Of a DNA stretch of 64,000 bases, positions 43,818-52,111 are shown piece by piece. The position numbers and the translations under genes were made by a program. The stretch's first letter is position 1, and every line of letters begins with the position of its first letter. The stretch comes from Massilia phosphatilytica (lineage in GTDB: Bacteria > Pseudomonadota > Gammaproteobacteria > Burkholderiales > Burkholderiaceae_D), in NCBI RefSeq assembly GCF_002968015.1, contig NZ_PUIP01000011.1:183235-247234 (forward strand), in the 5' to 3' direction. The notes below the pieces were generated by a model. That model worked only from the letters and a program-made list of their open reading frames with translations. It was not told the origin of the DNA and made no database searches.

Positions 43818-44849
43818 TTACGTCGGCTGCAGCAGCCCCATGACCATCGACGCCATGCTGTTGGTCTGTTTCAGCATGGCGGTGCCGGACTGCATCAGCA
43901 TCTGGTTCGCCGCCATGGCCGACGCCTCCGTCGCGACATCGACGTCCATGATGCGGCCCGTGGCGGCCAGCGTATTCGTCGAGACGTTCGCCAGGTTGTT
44001 GTAGACGTGGTCCAGGCGGTTCGCGATCGCGCCCAGCCCGGAGCGCAGCGCCGACACGGCGTCGATGGCGTCGGTCAGGTTCCGCATGGACCAGGAGGGG
44101 CTGGCCATGATCGTCCACGTGCCCTGGACGATCATCGTGCCGCCGCTGCCGTCGGGTACCCTGACCATCGCGGGAAAGACGGCGTTGCCGACGGCGTGGC
44201 CGGGCGTCGGGTCAATCGGCGCGCTGTCGCCCGCGAAACGGGTAACGAAGGACACTTGCGTCTCGCCGTTGGCGTCGAGCGTGGCCACGTGGCTCGACGC
44301 GACGTTCTGCAGCACATTGTCGATGTCGTGCAGTTGGGCCGAGAAGTCGGCATGCACGGTTTCCGCACTGCTCGCGCCGGTCTGGAACGTGAGGCCCGCT
44401 GCGCTCCCGAGGATGCCGCCTCCGGTCGCGGCGGTATTCAGCAGCTTCGTACCGCCGAACGTGGTATTGCTGACGATGTTCGACAGTTCGTCCGTCAGCT
44501 TGTCGTATTCCGACTGCAGGGCGTCGCGGTCGGCGTCCGACGACGAGCTGTCGCTGGACTGCGTCGCCAGGTCCTTCATGCGGATGAGGATGCCGTTGAC
44601 TTCGTTCAGCGCGCCATCGGCCGTTTGCAGCAACGAGATCGAGTTCTGCGTATTGCGCATGGCCACGGCCATGCCGCTGGTCTGCGCCTTCAGGCGGGTG
44701 GCGATCTGCAGGCCGGCGGCATCGTCCAGCGCGGAATTGATGCGATAGCCGGTCGACAGGCGCGTCATCGAGGTCGATAGCGCGGCCTGGTTGCGGCCCA
44801 GGGATTCCTGTGCCGTCAGCGATATGAAATTGGTGTGAAGACTCAGCAT
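43818..44849 (-). CDS. fliC: Flagellin
   Basis: Filament subunit of 343 residues. The N-terminal D0/D1 region MLSLHTNFISLTAQESLGRNQAALSTSMTRLSTGYRINSALDDAAGLQIATRL is canonical. The C-terminal D1/D0 region NRLDHVYNNLANVSTNTLAATGRIMDVDVATEASAMAANQMLMQSGTAML mirrors it. The variable middle is short. There are no other flagellar genes nearby, so it is an isolated copy. The best ribosome-binding sequence, AGGAGG, is 18 bp from this ATG, which is unusually far; a TTG at 44864 is only about 3 bp from it. I keep the ATG because MLSLHTN is the conserved start. No clear sigma-28 promoter seen. Confidence 0.9.
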   Translation of the reverse strand: MLSLHTNFISLTAQESLGRNQAALSTSMTRLSTGYRINSALDDAAGLQIATRLKAQTSGMAVAMRNTQNSISLLQTADGALNEVNGILIRMKDLATQSSDSSSSDADRDALQSEYDKLTDELSNIVSNTTFGGTKLLNTAATGGGILGSAAGLTFQTGASSAETVHADFSAQLHDIDNVLQNVASSHVATLDANGETQVSFVTRFAGDSAPIDPTPGHAVGNAVFPAMVRVPDGSGGTMIVQGTWTIMASPSWSMRNLTDAIDAVSALRSGLGAIANRLDHVYNNLANVSTNTLAATGRIMDVDVATEASAMAANQMLMQSGTAMLKQTNSMASMVMGLLQPT

Positions 44850-44955
44850 GTATATGAACGTCAATGACCTCCTGATAACAGAGCGACCGGGTCGTGTTCC
44901 GTATTAAATATTAGAGCGATTTTTTTTCGATTTTGCAGTTTTGGGCAGTTCCGCT

Positions 44956-45954
44956 TCAAAGACCTGGCTTGCGTGCGGGCAGCGGCGCTTCCGGCGGCAC
45001 CAGTCCCTCCGTCCGTAATTCTTCCCAGAACGCGGCTGGAATCTCGATGTGCATCAGCGCCGCATTGCGCCGCAGGTGTTCGGGGCTGCTGGCGCCGGGG
45101 ATCGTCGCGGCGACGACCGGATGCGCGAGGCCGAACTGCAGCGCGGCCGCGGCCAGGTCGACGCCATGCCGCGCCCCCGCCTGGCGCAGGCGGTCGCGGC
45201 GGGCGTGCTGTTCCGGTGTGGCGGGGCGGTAATCGTAGTGCTCGCCGCCTGCGAGGAAACCGGAATTGAATGGCCCGCCCAGCACGACGTGCGCGCTGCG
45301 TTCGGCGCATAGCGGAAAGAACTCGGCGAGCGGCGTCGTCTCCATCAGCGTGTAGCGGCCAGCCAGCAGGAAGACATCCGGATCGGACTGGCGCAGCGCG
45401 CGCAGGCACGGCTCGACCGTGTTCACGCCCAGCCCCCACGCCTTGATGATGCCTTCTTCGCGCAGCCGCATCATGCCCTCGAACGCGCCGCCGGGTCCGG
45501 CCGCGATGCGGAACTGGCGCTCGAATTCATTGCCGAGCAGGTCGGGCGACAAGTCGTGCACATAGGCGATGTCGACATGGCCCAGCGCCAGCCGCTGCAG
45601 GCTGTCCTCGACGGCGCGGCGCGCGCCGTCGGCCGTGTAGTCGAGCACGCGCCTGAACGGCAGCGCGCCCACGAACGGCGCCTCGATCTCGCCCGGATGA
45701 TGCGGCACGAGCAGGCGCCCGACCTTGGTCGACAGCGTGTACTCATGGCGCGGCCGCCGGCGCAGCGCCTGGCCGAAGCGGTGTTCGGACAGGCCGGCGC
45801 CGTAGTGCGGGGCCGTGTCGAAGTAGCGGATCCCCGCATCCCAGGCGGCATCGACGGTCGCATGCGCGGCCGCGTCGCTCGTCGCGTGGTACATGTCCCC
45901 GAGCCCGGTGCCGCCGAGGCCCAGGCGCGTGATCGGTCGGTAGCGTGCGTTCAC
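44956..45954 (-). CDS. Aldo/keto reductase (D-threo-aldose/L-fucose dehydrogenase-like)
   Basis: 332-residue NAD(P)-dependent TIM-barrel oxidoreductase. The start RLGLGGTGLGDMYHATSD resembles the L-fucose/D-threo-aldose 1-dehydrogenase branch. Catalytic tetrad candidates are Asp and Tyr in YFDTAPHYGAGLSEHRFG, Lys in STKVGRLL and His in IAYVHDLSPD. It begins with GTG, with AAAGGA 6 bp upstream. A GH95 fucosidase-like enzyme lies 13 kb away, which would fit a fucose-using organism but is not evidence of a shared pathway. Confidence 0.88.
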   Translation of the reverse strand: MNARYRPITRLGLGGTGLGDMYHATSDAAAHATVDAAWDAGIRYFDTAPHYGAGLSEHRFGQALRRRPRHEYTLSTKVGRLLVPHHPGEIEAPFVGALPFRRVLDYTADGARRAVEDSLQRLALGHVDIAYVHDLSPDLLGNEFERQFRIAAGPGGAFEGMMRLREEGIIKAWGLGVNTVEPCLRALRQSDPDVFLLAGRYTLMETTPLAEFFPLCAERSAHVVLGGPFNSGFLAGGEHYDYRPATPEQHARRDRLRQAGARHGVDLAAAALQFGLAHPVVAATIPGASSPEHLRRNAALMHIEIPAAFWEELRTEGLVPPEAPLPARKPGL

Positions 45955-46034
45955 CGTGCGTCCTTTCCGTTGCGTCGCCAGCGGACACGCTACATGGCGG
46001 ACGAGGCGGCGGGCGCACGGTTGACGGACGGACC

Positions 46035-46574
46035 TTATTCGGTGGACCCGTTCAGGTAATTGTCCTTGACGCGCACATAATGCTCGGCCGAATAGCGCAG
46101 GTACGCGATCTCGGCTTCGGTCAGTTCCCGCACCTGGACGACGGGCCGGCCCACGTACAGGAATCCGCTTTTCAGGGTCTTGTTCGGTGGGACGAGGCTG
46201 CCGGCGCCCACCATGACGCGATCCTCGATGACGACGTCGTCCATCACGATGGTGCCCATGCCGATGAGGCACTCGTTCCCGATGCGGCAGCCGTGCAGGA
46301 TGACGGCGTGGCCGATGGTGACGTAATCGCCGATGACGAGTGGCGAGCCGTCCGGCTTATTCGGCGTCTTGTGCGAGACGTGGCCCATCGTCAGGTCTTG
46401 CACGTTGGTGCAGCGGCCGATGACGATGTCGTTGACGTCGCCGCGCAGGACGGCGTTGCACCAGATCGAGCTGTCCGCGCCGAGTTGGACGCTGCCGATG
46501 ACTTGCGCCGAGGCGTGCAGATAGACGCGCTCGGCGAGTTGGGGATGGGCGTCGAGGTAGTTGGAAAGCGGCAT
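46035..46574 (-). CDS. Gamma-type carbonic anhydrase family protein
   Basis: 179-residue left-handed beta-helix hexapeptide-repeat protein. Repeats run from VYLHASAQVIGSVQLGADSSIWCNAVLRGDVNDIVIG to CLIGMGTIVMDDVVIEDRVMVGAGSLVPPN. Possible zinc-binding His residues are in MGHVSHK and IGHAVILHGC. Family members (YrdA/PaaY/CaiE-like) are trimeric; carbonic anhydrase activity is shown for some only. It lies 25 bp after the VOC gene on the same strand. Confidence 0.9.
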   Translation of the reverse strand: MPLSNYLDAHPQLAERVYLHASAQVIGSVQLGADSSIWCNAVLRGDVNDIVIGRCTNVQDLTMGHVSHKTPNKPDGSPLVIGDYVTIGHAVILHGCRIGNECLIGMGTIVMDDVVIEDRVMVGAGSLVPPNKTLKSGFLYVGRPVVQVRELTEAEIAYLRYSAEHYVRVKDNYLNGSTE

Positions 46575-46599
46575 GAAAAAGTTAGTTGAGGGTTGTCGA

Positions 46600-46992
46600 T
46601 CAGGCCGGCGGTTCCCACAGCTCGACCTTGTTGCCTTCCGGGTCGATGACCCAGCCGAACTTGCCGTATTCGCCGTCGTCCGTCTTGTCCAGCACATTGC
46701 ACCCTTCGTCGCGCAATGCCTGCAGCAGGGCGGCGAGGTCGTGGACCCGGTAGTTGATCATGAAGGGCGCGCGGCTCGGTGCGAACTGGTCGCTGTCCGC
46801 GGGGAATACGGACCAGGCGGTGGTGCCCGCCGTCGGATTGCCCGCCGCGTCGGTCCAGTCGAACGCGGCGCCGCCCCAAGGCTGGACGTCGATGCCCAGG
46901 TGGCGCTTGTACCAGGCGCCCAGGGCGGCCGGGTCTTTTGCTTGGAAGAAGATGCCGCCGATGCCAGTCACTCGTTTCATCGTTGAACTCAT
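46600..46992 (-). CDS. VOC-family protein
   Basis: 130-residue glyoxalase/bleomycin-resistance fold protein, distinct from the one near 12.5 kb. Module one: ITGIGGIFFQAKDPAALGAWYKRHLGI-like segment at the start. Module two ends FGWVIDPEGNKVELWEPPA, with Glu in the usual metal-ligand strand. The PFMINYRVHDLAALLQALRDEG stretch is typical. Substrate unknown. It is probably transcribed with the downstream carbonic anhydrase-like gene. Confidence 0.88.
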   Translation of the reverse strand: MSSTMKRVTGIGGIFFQAKDPAALGAWYKRHLGIDVQPWGGAAFDWTDAAGNPTAGTTAWSVFPADSDQFAPSRAPFMINYRVHDLAALLQALRDEGCNVLDKTDDGEYGKFGWVIDPEGNKVELWEPPA

Positions 46993-47058
46993 GGATACGA
47001 ACGTTGTCGGAATATCGACTGTAGCACGAAGCCGGCCAATGCTTGTATCCTCCCGACC

Positions 47059-47754
47059 ATGCCAAAGCCTACCGAACGTCCAGAGATCGACCCGCAAACG
47101 CTGAAATTCATCATCGGGTCCATTGCCGTACTTTTGCCGTTCGTTCTAAGCGCATTAAATGGCGGCCAGCTTCGATCGCTCAGCGATTCGTTTTATTTCG
47201 TCGGCAGTCCGGACATCATTTACGGACCCTGGTCACGTACGATCTTCGTCGGCTGCCTGTATGCGATCGGCGCTTTCCTGATCACCTATAACGGGCAGAT
47301 TGCGCTGGAAATGGGCTTGAGCAAAGTCGCCGCGATCGCCGCTATTCTCGTCGCCATGTTTCCCTGTAATTGCAGTGGACATGATGAGATCATCGAGCAC
47401 GTGCATTATGTCGCCGCGGCGATCCTGTATCTGATACTCGGTATGTTTTGCCTCATCTTCTATTTTCGCGCCCGGGACAAGCGCCGCCGCACGCAGCACG
47501 TGGAACCGAAATACCGACAATGGATTTACGCGACCTGCCTCGTGGCACTGTGGGGGGCGATGGCATTCCTGGTGTTCAATGCGGTCGTGCGCGATACCCG
47601 CGTCACGAATCCCGTGTTCTGGGGCGAATCGATCGGCCTGGTGGCGTTCGGTGTCGCGTGGCTCACCGCAAGCCACGTCGTTCCGGTAATTAATCATCCA
47701 TCCGAGCGCCATCACCTGATCGACGGTAAGCGCTCGCGGAGTGAAGGTCACTGA
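47059..47754 (+). CDS. Unrecognised multi-pass membrane protein
   Basis: 231-residue protein with about six hydrophobic segments (near residues 17-35, 60-77, 85-103, 115-136, 158-177, 188-206). A hydrophilic loop SDSFYFVGSPDIIYGPWSR precedes segment 2. Segment 3 ends in FPCNCSGHDEIIEHVHY, which has a Cys pair plus His/Glu residues that might bind a metal. I do not recognise the family. Codon use is a little less G+C-rich than neighbours. The last 7 bp overlap the convergent hydrolase gene. Confidence 0.65.
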   Translation: MPKPTERPEIDPQTLKFIIGSIAVLLPFVLSALNGGQLRSLSDSFYFVGSPDIIYGPWSRTIFVGCLYAIGAFLITYNGQIALEMGLSKVAAIAAILVAMFPCNCSGHDEIIEHVHYVAAAILYLILGMFCLIFYFRARDKRRRTQHVEPKYRQWIYATCLVALWGAMAFLVFNAVVRDTRVTNPVFWGESIGLVAFGVAWLTASHVVPVINHPSERHHLIDGKRSRSEGH

Positions 47755-49262
47755 GCCCCCAGCGCTCCCAGCCGCTCGCGCGCATGCGCCTGCCCCGGCT
47801 CCAGCGCGAGCGCCTGCCGGTAGGTCGCGATGGCCGCGTCGCGCTCGCCGGCCGCCTCGTATGCCTGGCCGAGGCCGTCGTACAGGAAGTCGAAGCGTTC
47901 CGGATACAGCTTCACGCCCAGCCGGAACACGTGCATGGCGTCCGCGGCACGGCGTTCGCGCAGCAGCTTCATGCCCCAGTCGTGGGCCTGCAGCGGGTCG
48001 ATGGCGAGATCCGGATTCTGCGCGTGCAGGCGGTCGTAGATGGCGGCGATGTGCTCGAAGCCCTGCTGACCCAATTGATCGAGGAACGTGTCCAGCGTGG
48101 GCGGCGCGCCCGTGGCGCGGCGCACGGCGAACGAGATGAAGCCGGGCGGCGGGCGGTTGGCGGCGAGGGCATCGTCCAGCTGGCGGCGCGCGGGGGCGTC
48201 GCCGCGCAGGCGGGCATCGAGGAAGCGCTCGACCATGCGCGCCATCGCGCCATAGGCCTCGGCCGATTGCGTGCGCGTGCGCTTGCCGAAGGCGGCGTCC
48301 GGCGCCATGCGCAGCGACCAGGACGAGAAATCCATGTGGCTGGCGGCGTCCAGGGTGGCGAGGTAGACGTCGGCATAGCGCATGCGCGCCAGCAGTTCGG
48401 TGCCGATGGCGCCTTCGTCCTGCAGGCGCGTCATGTACAGCAGCGGGATGCTCAGGCGTTCCGGCGTGACGTAGCGCGCGGCGCGCGGGCTGCCGTTCAC
48501 GTAGTCGTAGGCGGCGCGCAGCGAACCGTCCAGCGTCACGAGGGCGCGGATGCGGTCGTCGCGGGCCGCGGCCAGCACGCTCGCGAGGCTGCCCCAGCTG
48601 TGGCCGACGACGGCGATCCGGTTCGTGTCCGCCTGCGCCAGCGTCTGGGCGTAGCCGACGAGGAAGCCGATGTCGTCGGCCTGCGCTTCGGCGCCTTCCA
48701 GGCTTGCGGTCATCGTGTGCGAGCGCGGGCCCAGCGACGGCGTCGCGATCACGATGTAGCCGTGGCTCGCGAGGTATTCGCACAGGTCGGTGTTCTCGAT
48801 GGCATAGGCGCTGTGGCTCGGCGCGTAGATCACGACGGGGAATTTACCGGGGCGCTCGGGCGCATCGCGCAGCGCACGCACGGGGCTGGCCAGGTCGCGC
48901 TGGACCTGCGGCGACCGCGTCTCGACCAGCGCGTCGGTGGCGCGGCGCACCTGGTCCGGCATGCGGCTGAATTCCTCTTCCGTCGCCACGGTCGCCACGT
49001 AGTCGCGGTAGGTCAGCGCGCCGCCCGTGCCGATGGCCGGATACCAGATCAGCGTCTGCAGCGGCCGCGAACGGTCGCCGCTCGTCGCCTGCGCCGTGAC
49101 GGGATTGCGCGGATGCTGGTAGACGCGTGCCCGGTCGTACTGCGGGCGGACGTGGAAGCCGACGCGGTACGGGCCGGGCGGGGCGGACGGCGTGAAGTCG
49201 GCGGCCGTCGCGGTGTGCGCGAGGGCGAAGGCGAGCAGCAGGGTGGTCAGGGTCCGGAACAT
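47748..49262 (-). CDS. Exported alpha/beta hydrolase with C-terminal TPR repeats
   Basis: 504-residue protein. Signal peptide LTTLLLAFALAHTATAAD at the N terminus. The hydrolase domain (about residues 60-330) resembles dienelactone hydrolase or platelet-activating-factor acetylhydrolase: KFPVVIYAPSHSAYAIENTDLCEYLASHGYIVIATPSLG, nucleophile Ser in VVGHSWGSLASVLA and a late His in DAASHMDFS. The C-terminal part (about 400-500) has TPR-like repeats (AMHVFRLGVKLYPERFDFLYDGLGQAYEAAGERDAAIATYRQAL). The fusion suggests activity on, or regulation by, a protein partner. Start chosen at MFRTLTT; an upstream in-frame extension spoils the signal. Confidence 0.82.
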   Translation of the reverse strand: MFRTLTTLLLAFALAHTATAADFTPSAPPGPYRVGFHVRPQYDRARVYQHPRNPVTAQATSGDRSRPLQTLIWYPAIGTGGALTYRDYVATVATEEEFSRMPDQVRRATDALVETRSPQVQRDLASPVRALRDAPERPGKFPVVIYAPSHSAYAIENTDLCEYLASHGYIVIATPSLGPRSHTMTASLEGAEAQADDIGFLVGYAQTLAQADTNRIAVVGHSWGSLASVLAAARDDRIRALVTLDGSLRAAYDYVNGSPRAARYVTPERLSIPLLYMTRLQDEGAIGTELLARMRYADVYLATLDAASHMDFSSWSLRMAPDAAFGKRTRTQSAEAYGAMARMVERFLDARLRGDAPARRQLDDALAANRPPPGFISFAVRRATGAPPTLDTFLDQLGQQGFEHIAAIYDRLHAQNPDLAIDPLQAHDWGMKLLRERRAADAMHVFRLGVKLYPERFDFLYDGLGQAYEAAGERDAAIATYRQALALEPGQAHARERLGALGAQ

Positions 49263-49391
49263 ATGGCGTCGACAGTGTTTCTTTGGTTGCAAGATTATAT
49301 GCCGAATTGGCATGGAATCTGTCGCGGCATGCGAATCCGGGCAGGTGAATCCGTTAAAATGTCGGATTCTTCTTCACCCCCTACCAACATC

Positions 49392-50069
49392 ATGACTCAG
49401 GACGAACTCAAGCAGGCAGTGGCCCGCGCCGCCATCGAATACGTTGTCGACGGCGAAATCATCGGCGTCGGCACCGGCTCCACCGCCAACTTCTTCATCG
49501 ACGAACTCGGCAAGATCAAGTCGCGCATCAAGGGCGCCGTGGCGTCTTCGGAAGCGACGGCGACGCGCCTGCGCGGCCATGGCATCGACGTGTTCGACCT
49601 GAACGACGTCGCGTCGATCTCCGTCTACGTCGACGGCGCCGACGAGATCAATGCCACCGGCGCCATGATCAAGGGCGGCGGCGCGGCACTGACGCGCGAA
49701 AAGATCGTCGCGTCCGTGTCGGGCAAGTTCGTGTGCATCGCCGACGGTTCCAAGCTCGTCGAGACGCTCGGTAAATTCCCGCTGCCGGTCGAAGTGGTGC
49801 CGATGGCCGCGAACGCCGTCAGCCGCAAGCTGACCGCGCTGGGCGGCCAGCCGCGCCTGCGCACCAAGCCGGGCAGCACGGATGCCTTCGTCACCGATAA
49901 CGGCGGCTACATCCTGGACGTGGCCGGTCTGTCGATCACGGATGCGGTGGCGCTGGAATCGGAAATCAACCAGATCGTCGGCGTGATCGCCGTCGGCCTG
50001 TTCGCCCGCCGTGGCGCCGACGTCTGCCTGCTGGGCACGGGCGACGGCGTCAAGAAGCTGACGTTCTGA
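49392..50069 (+). CDS. rpiA: Ribose-5-phosphate isomerase A
   Basis: Interconverts ribose-5-phosphate and ribulose-5-phosphate in the pentose-phosphate pathway. The 225-residue protein has GVGTGSTANFFID (about 25-37), DGADEIN (81-87), and catalytic K94 and E103 in MIKGGGAALTREK, the same positions as in E. coli. It ends GADVCLLGTGDGVKK. I start at MTQDELK, matching E. coli RpiA; an in-frame ATG at 49359 would add 11 residues (MSDSSSPPTNI). A small lipoprotein gene follows after 2 bp. Confidence 0.97.
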   Translation: MTQDELKQAVARAAIEYVVDGEIIGVGTGSTANFFIDELGKIKSRIKGAVASSEATATRLRGHGIDVFDLNDVASISVYVDGADEINATGAMIKGGGAALTREKIVASVSGKFVCIADGSKLVETLGKFPLPVEVVPMAANAVSRKLTALGGQPRLRTKPGSTDAFVTDNGGYILDVAGLSITDAVALESEINQIVGVIAVGLFARRGADVCLLGTGDGVKKLTF

Positions 50070-50071
50070 GC

Positions 50072-50383
50072 ATGAAACGCCTGTCGCTCGTCTGCGTGGC
50101 CGTCGCGATGCTGGGCGGCTGTTCCATGTTCCACAGGCAGACGCCGGCGCCAGCGCCGGCCGCGCCTGTCACCGACGCGGCGCCGGCCGTCGAGACGATT
50201 CCGTTCCGCACGGGCGTGTCGTCGGCGACCGTCGAGAAGATGGCGAAGCAGCAAGGGTGTACGGGCGGGCAGGGTGCCGGGCTCATCACGGAGCCGGGGC
50301 CTGTCGAGGTGTATCGCATGCGCTGCGACAGTGGAAAAGTTTTCATGGCGCGCTGCGAGCTGCGCCAGTGCAAACAGATGTAG
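50072..50383 (+). CDS. Small predicted lipoprotein
   Basis: 103-residue protein starting 2 bp after rpiA. Lipoprotein signal MKRLSLVCVAVAMLGGCSM with lipobox LGGC, then a Pro/Ala-rich linker. The compact C-terminal part of about 60 residues has Cys in QQGCTGGQG, RMRCDSG, MARCELRQCKQM. I recognise no family. The stop is directly followed by a perfect hairpin. Confidence 0.72.
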   Translation: MKRLSLVCVAVAMLGGCSMFHRQTPAPAPAAPVTDAAPAVETIPFRTGVSSATVEKMAKQQGCTGGQGAGLITEPGPVEVYRMRCDSGKVFMARCELRQCKQM

Positions 50384-50414
50384 GTAGGGTGGACGGCTGT
50401 GCCGTCCACCCTAC
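50384..50414. repeat. REP-like perfect hairpin, copy 3 (possible bidirectional terminator)
   Basis: Arms GTAGGGTGGACGGC and GCCGTCCACCCTAC, loop TGT: a perfect 14-bp stem. It starts immediately after the lipoprotein stop and ends 3 bp before the yggX stop on the opposite strand, so it fills the whole convergent gap. It shares GTAGGGTGG with copies at 26960 and 37359. There is no T-run, so terminator function is inferred from position. Confidence 0.7.
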
Positions 50415-50417
50415 AAA

Positions 50418-50690
50418 TCAGGCGCTCGGCGGTACGTAGCCGGCAGCCTCGTCGGCACCTTCGCCGAAGAAATGGCGTTCCATCTGCGTGGCCAGGTATT
50501 TGCGGGCGCGCGCGTCGGCCATGTTCAGGCGGTTTTCGTTGATCAGCATCGTCTGGTGCTTGAGCCAGCCATCCCAGGCTTCCTTCGACACGCTTTCATA
50601 GATGCGCTTGCCCAGTTCGCCCGGGTACGGCGGGAAGGCCAGGCCTTCGGCTTCCTTGTTCAGTTTGATGCAATGGACGGTGCGGGCCAT
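50418..50690 (-). CDS. yggX: YggX, oxidative damage protection / Fe(II)-trafficking protein
   Basis: 90-residue protein of the YggX family, which protects iron-sulfur proteins from oxidants. It starts ARTVHCIKLNKEAEGLAFPPYPGELGKRIYE with the conserved Cys (C6), and WDGWLKHQTMLINENRLNMADARARKYLATQMERHFFG covers the rest. It is downstream of argA on the same strand but separated by about 50 bp; it is actually transcribed in the same direction as argA, towards the hairpin. Confidence 0.96.
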   Translation of the reverse strand: MARTVHCIKLNKEAEGLAFPPYPGELGKRIYESVSKEAWDGWLKHQTMLINENRLNMADARARKYLATQMERHFFGEGADEAAGYVPPSA

Positions 50691-50743
50691 GTTCTTGCTC
50701 CTGGTTCGGTATCGGAAAACGTGATTATAAAGCGACGCGGCCG

Positions 50744-52057
50744 TCAGAGTTGCTTGATCAGGATTTGCGACCTGCGTTGCCAGTTGTACATGTGCGCCCG
50801 GTCCTTGGGCAGGTCGTCGACGGTGGCCGGCACGAAGCCGCGCTTCTTGAACCAGTGCGACGTGCGCGTGGTCAGCACGAACAGCTTGGACATGCCGGCC
50901 GCGCGGGCGCGGTTTTCCATGTGCCGCAGGATGCGCTCGCCGTCGCCCTGGGTCTGCGCTTCCGGGCTGATCGTCAGGCAGGCCATTTCCGCCATCTTCG
51001 ATTCCGGGAACGGGTACAGCGCGGCGCAGCCGAAGATGACGCCGTCGTGCTCGATCACGGAGAACTGCTCGATTTCGCGTTCGATCAGTTCGCGCGGACG
51101 CTTTACCAGCGTGCCGTCCGCCTCGAGCGGTTCGATGAGCTTGATAATTCCGCCGACGTCCTCAATTGAGGCCTGGCGCAGGCTCTCCAGGTTTTCGTGC
51201 GTGATCATGGTGCCCACGCCGTCGTGGGTGAACAGTTCCAGCAGCGCCGAGCCGTCCGTCGAGTACGGGATGATGTGGGCGCGGTCGACGCCGCTGTTGC
51301 AGGCCTTGATCGCATGCTGCAGGTAGAACGACGCGTCGTTCGGCAGGAAACCCGCCTGCAGCACGGCTTCGGCCTGGTGCGACGACAGTTCGCGGATGTC
51401 ACCGCCGCCGGCGTCCTTCATCAACGACGTTTCCGTGATGAAGATGAGCTTTTCGGCATGCAGGGCGATCGCGGCGGAGACGGCCACGTCTTCCATCGTC
51501 AGGTTGAACACCTCGCCGGTCGGCGAGAAGCCCAGCGGCGACAGCAGGACGATGTTGTCCTCGGTCTCCAGGATGGGCTGGATCTTGGCGGCGGCGACCT
51601 TGCGCGTGACGCCGGTCAGTTCGTGGTCGACGCCATCGATCACGCCGAGCGGGCGCGCGGTGACGAAGTTGCCGGAGACGATGCTGATGTGCGCATTCGA
51701 CATCGGCGTGTTGGGCAAACCCTGGCTGAATGCGGCCTCGATGTCCAGGCGCAGTTCGCCGGCGGCTTCCTTGGCGCATTCCATCGCGGCGCTGTCCGTG
51801 ACGCGCACGCCGTTGTGGAAACGGCCCGCGACGTTACGCAGCGCCAGCTGTTCGGCCACCTGCGGCCGCGACCCGTGCACGAGCACGACGCGGATGCCGA
51901 GTCCGACCAGCAGCGACAGGTCCTGCGCCAGTACGGGCAGGGCGCCGGCTGACACCAGTTCACCGGGAAAAGCGACGACGAAGGTCTTGCCGCCAAATGC
52001 GTGAATATACGGCGCGACGGAGCGCAGCCACTGGACGAATTGGGTAGGGTTTTCCAT
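50744..52057 (-). CDS. argA: N-acetylglutamate synthase (amino-acid N-acetyltransferase)
   Basis: First step of arginine biosynthesis: acetyl-CoA + glutamate to N-acetylglutamate. The 437-residue protein has an N-terminal amino-acid-kinase-like domain (about residues 1-285: GGKTFVVAFPGELVSAGALPVLAQDLSLLVGLGIRVVLVHGSRPQV) that usually binds arginine for feedback. A C-terminal GNAT acetyltransferase domain follows (about 290-437: EIEQFSVIEHDGVIFGCAALYPF and QGDGERILRHMENRARAAG). I prefer MENPTQF; an ATG at 52066 (MRQMENP) is also in frame. It diverges from hrpA across a 54-bp gap that holds a TATAAT (52067-52072). Confidence 0.94.
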   Translation of the reverse strand: MENPTQFVQWLRSVAPYIHAFGGKTFVVAFPGELVSAGALPVLAQDLSLLVGLGIRVVLVHGSRPQVAEQLALRNVAGRFHNGVRVTDSAAMECAKEAAGELRLDIEAAFSQGLPNTPMSNAHISIVSGNFVTARPLGVIDGVDHELTGVTRKVAAAKIQPILETEDNIVLLSPLGFSPTGEVFNLTMEDVAVSAAIALHAEKLIFITETSLMKDAGGGDIRELSSHQAEAVLQAGFLPNDASFYLQHAIKACNSGVDRAHIIPYSTDGSALLELFTHDGVGTMITHENLESLRQASIEDVGGIIKLIEPLEADGTLVKRPRELIEREIEQFSVIEHDGVIFGCAALYPFPESKMAEMACLTISPEAQTQGDGERILRHMENRARAAGMSKLFVLTTRTSHWFKKRGFVPATVDDLPKDRAHMYNWQRRSQILIKQL

Positions 52058-52111
52058 TTGCCGCATTATAATTCGCTGCGCGACTTGCGCACCAAATCCT
52101 CGTAAAAATCA

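Noticed and set aside
49359..49391. Upstream ATG extending RpiA by 11 residues
   Set aside because: The shorter start gives exact agreement with the E. coli RpiA N terminus (MTQDELK); the extension is Ser/Pro-rich and unsupported.
52058..52111. TATAAT at 52067 as a defined promoter for argA or hrpA
   Set aside because: The element is palindromic (ATTATAAT), and I see no matching -35 at the right distance for either direction.
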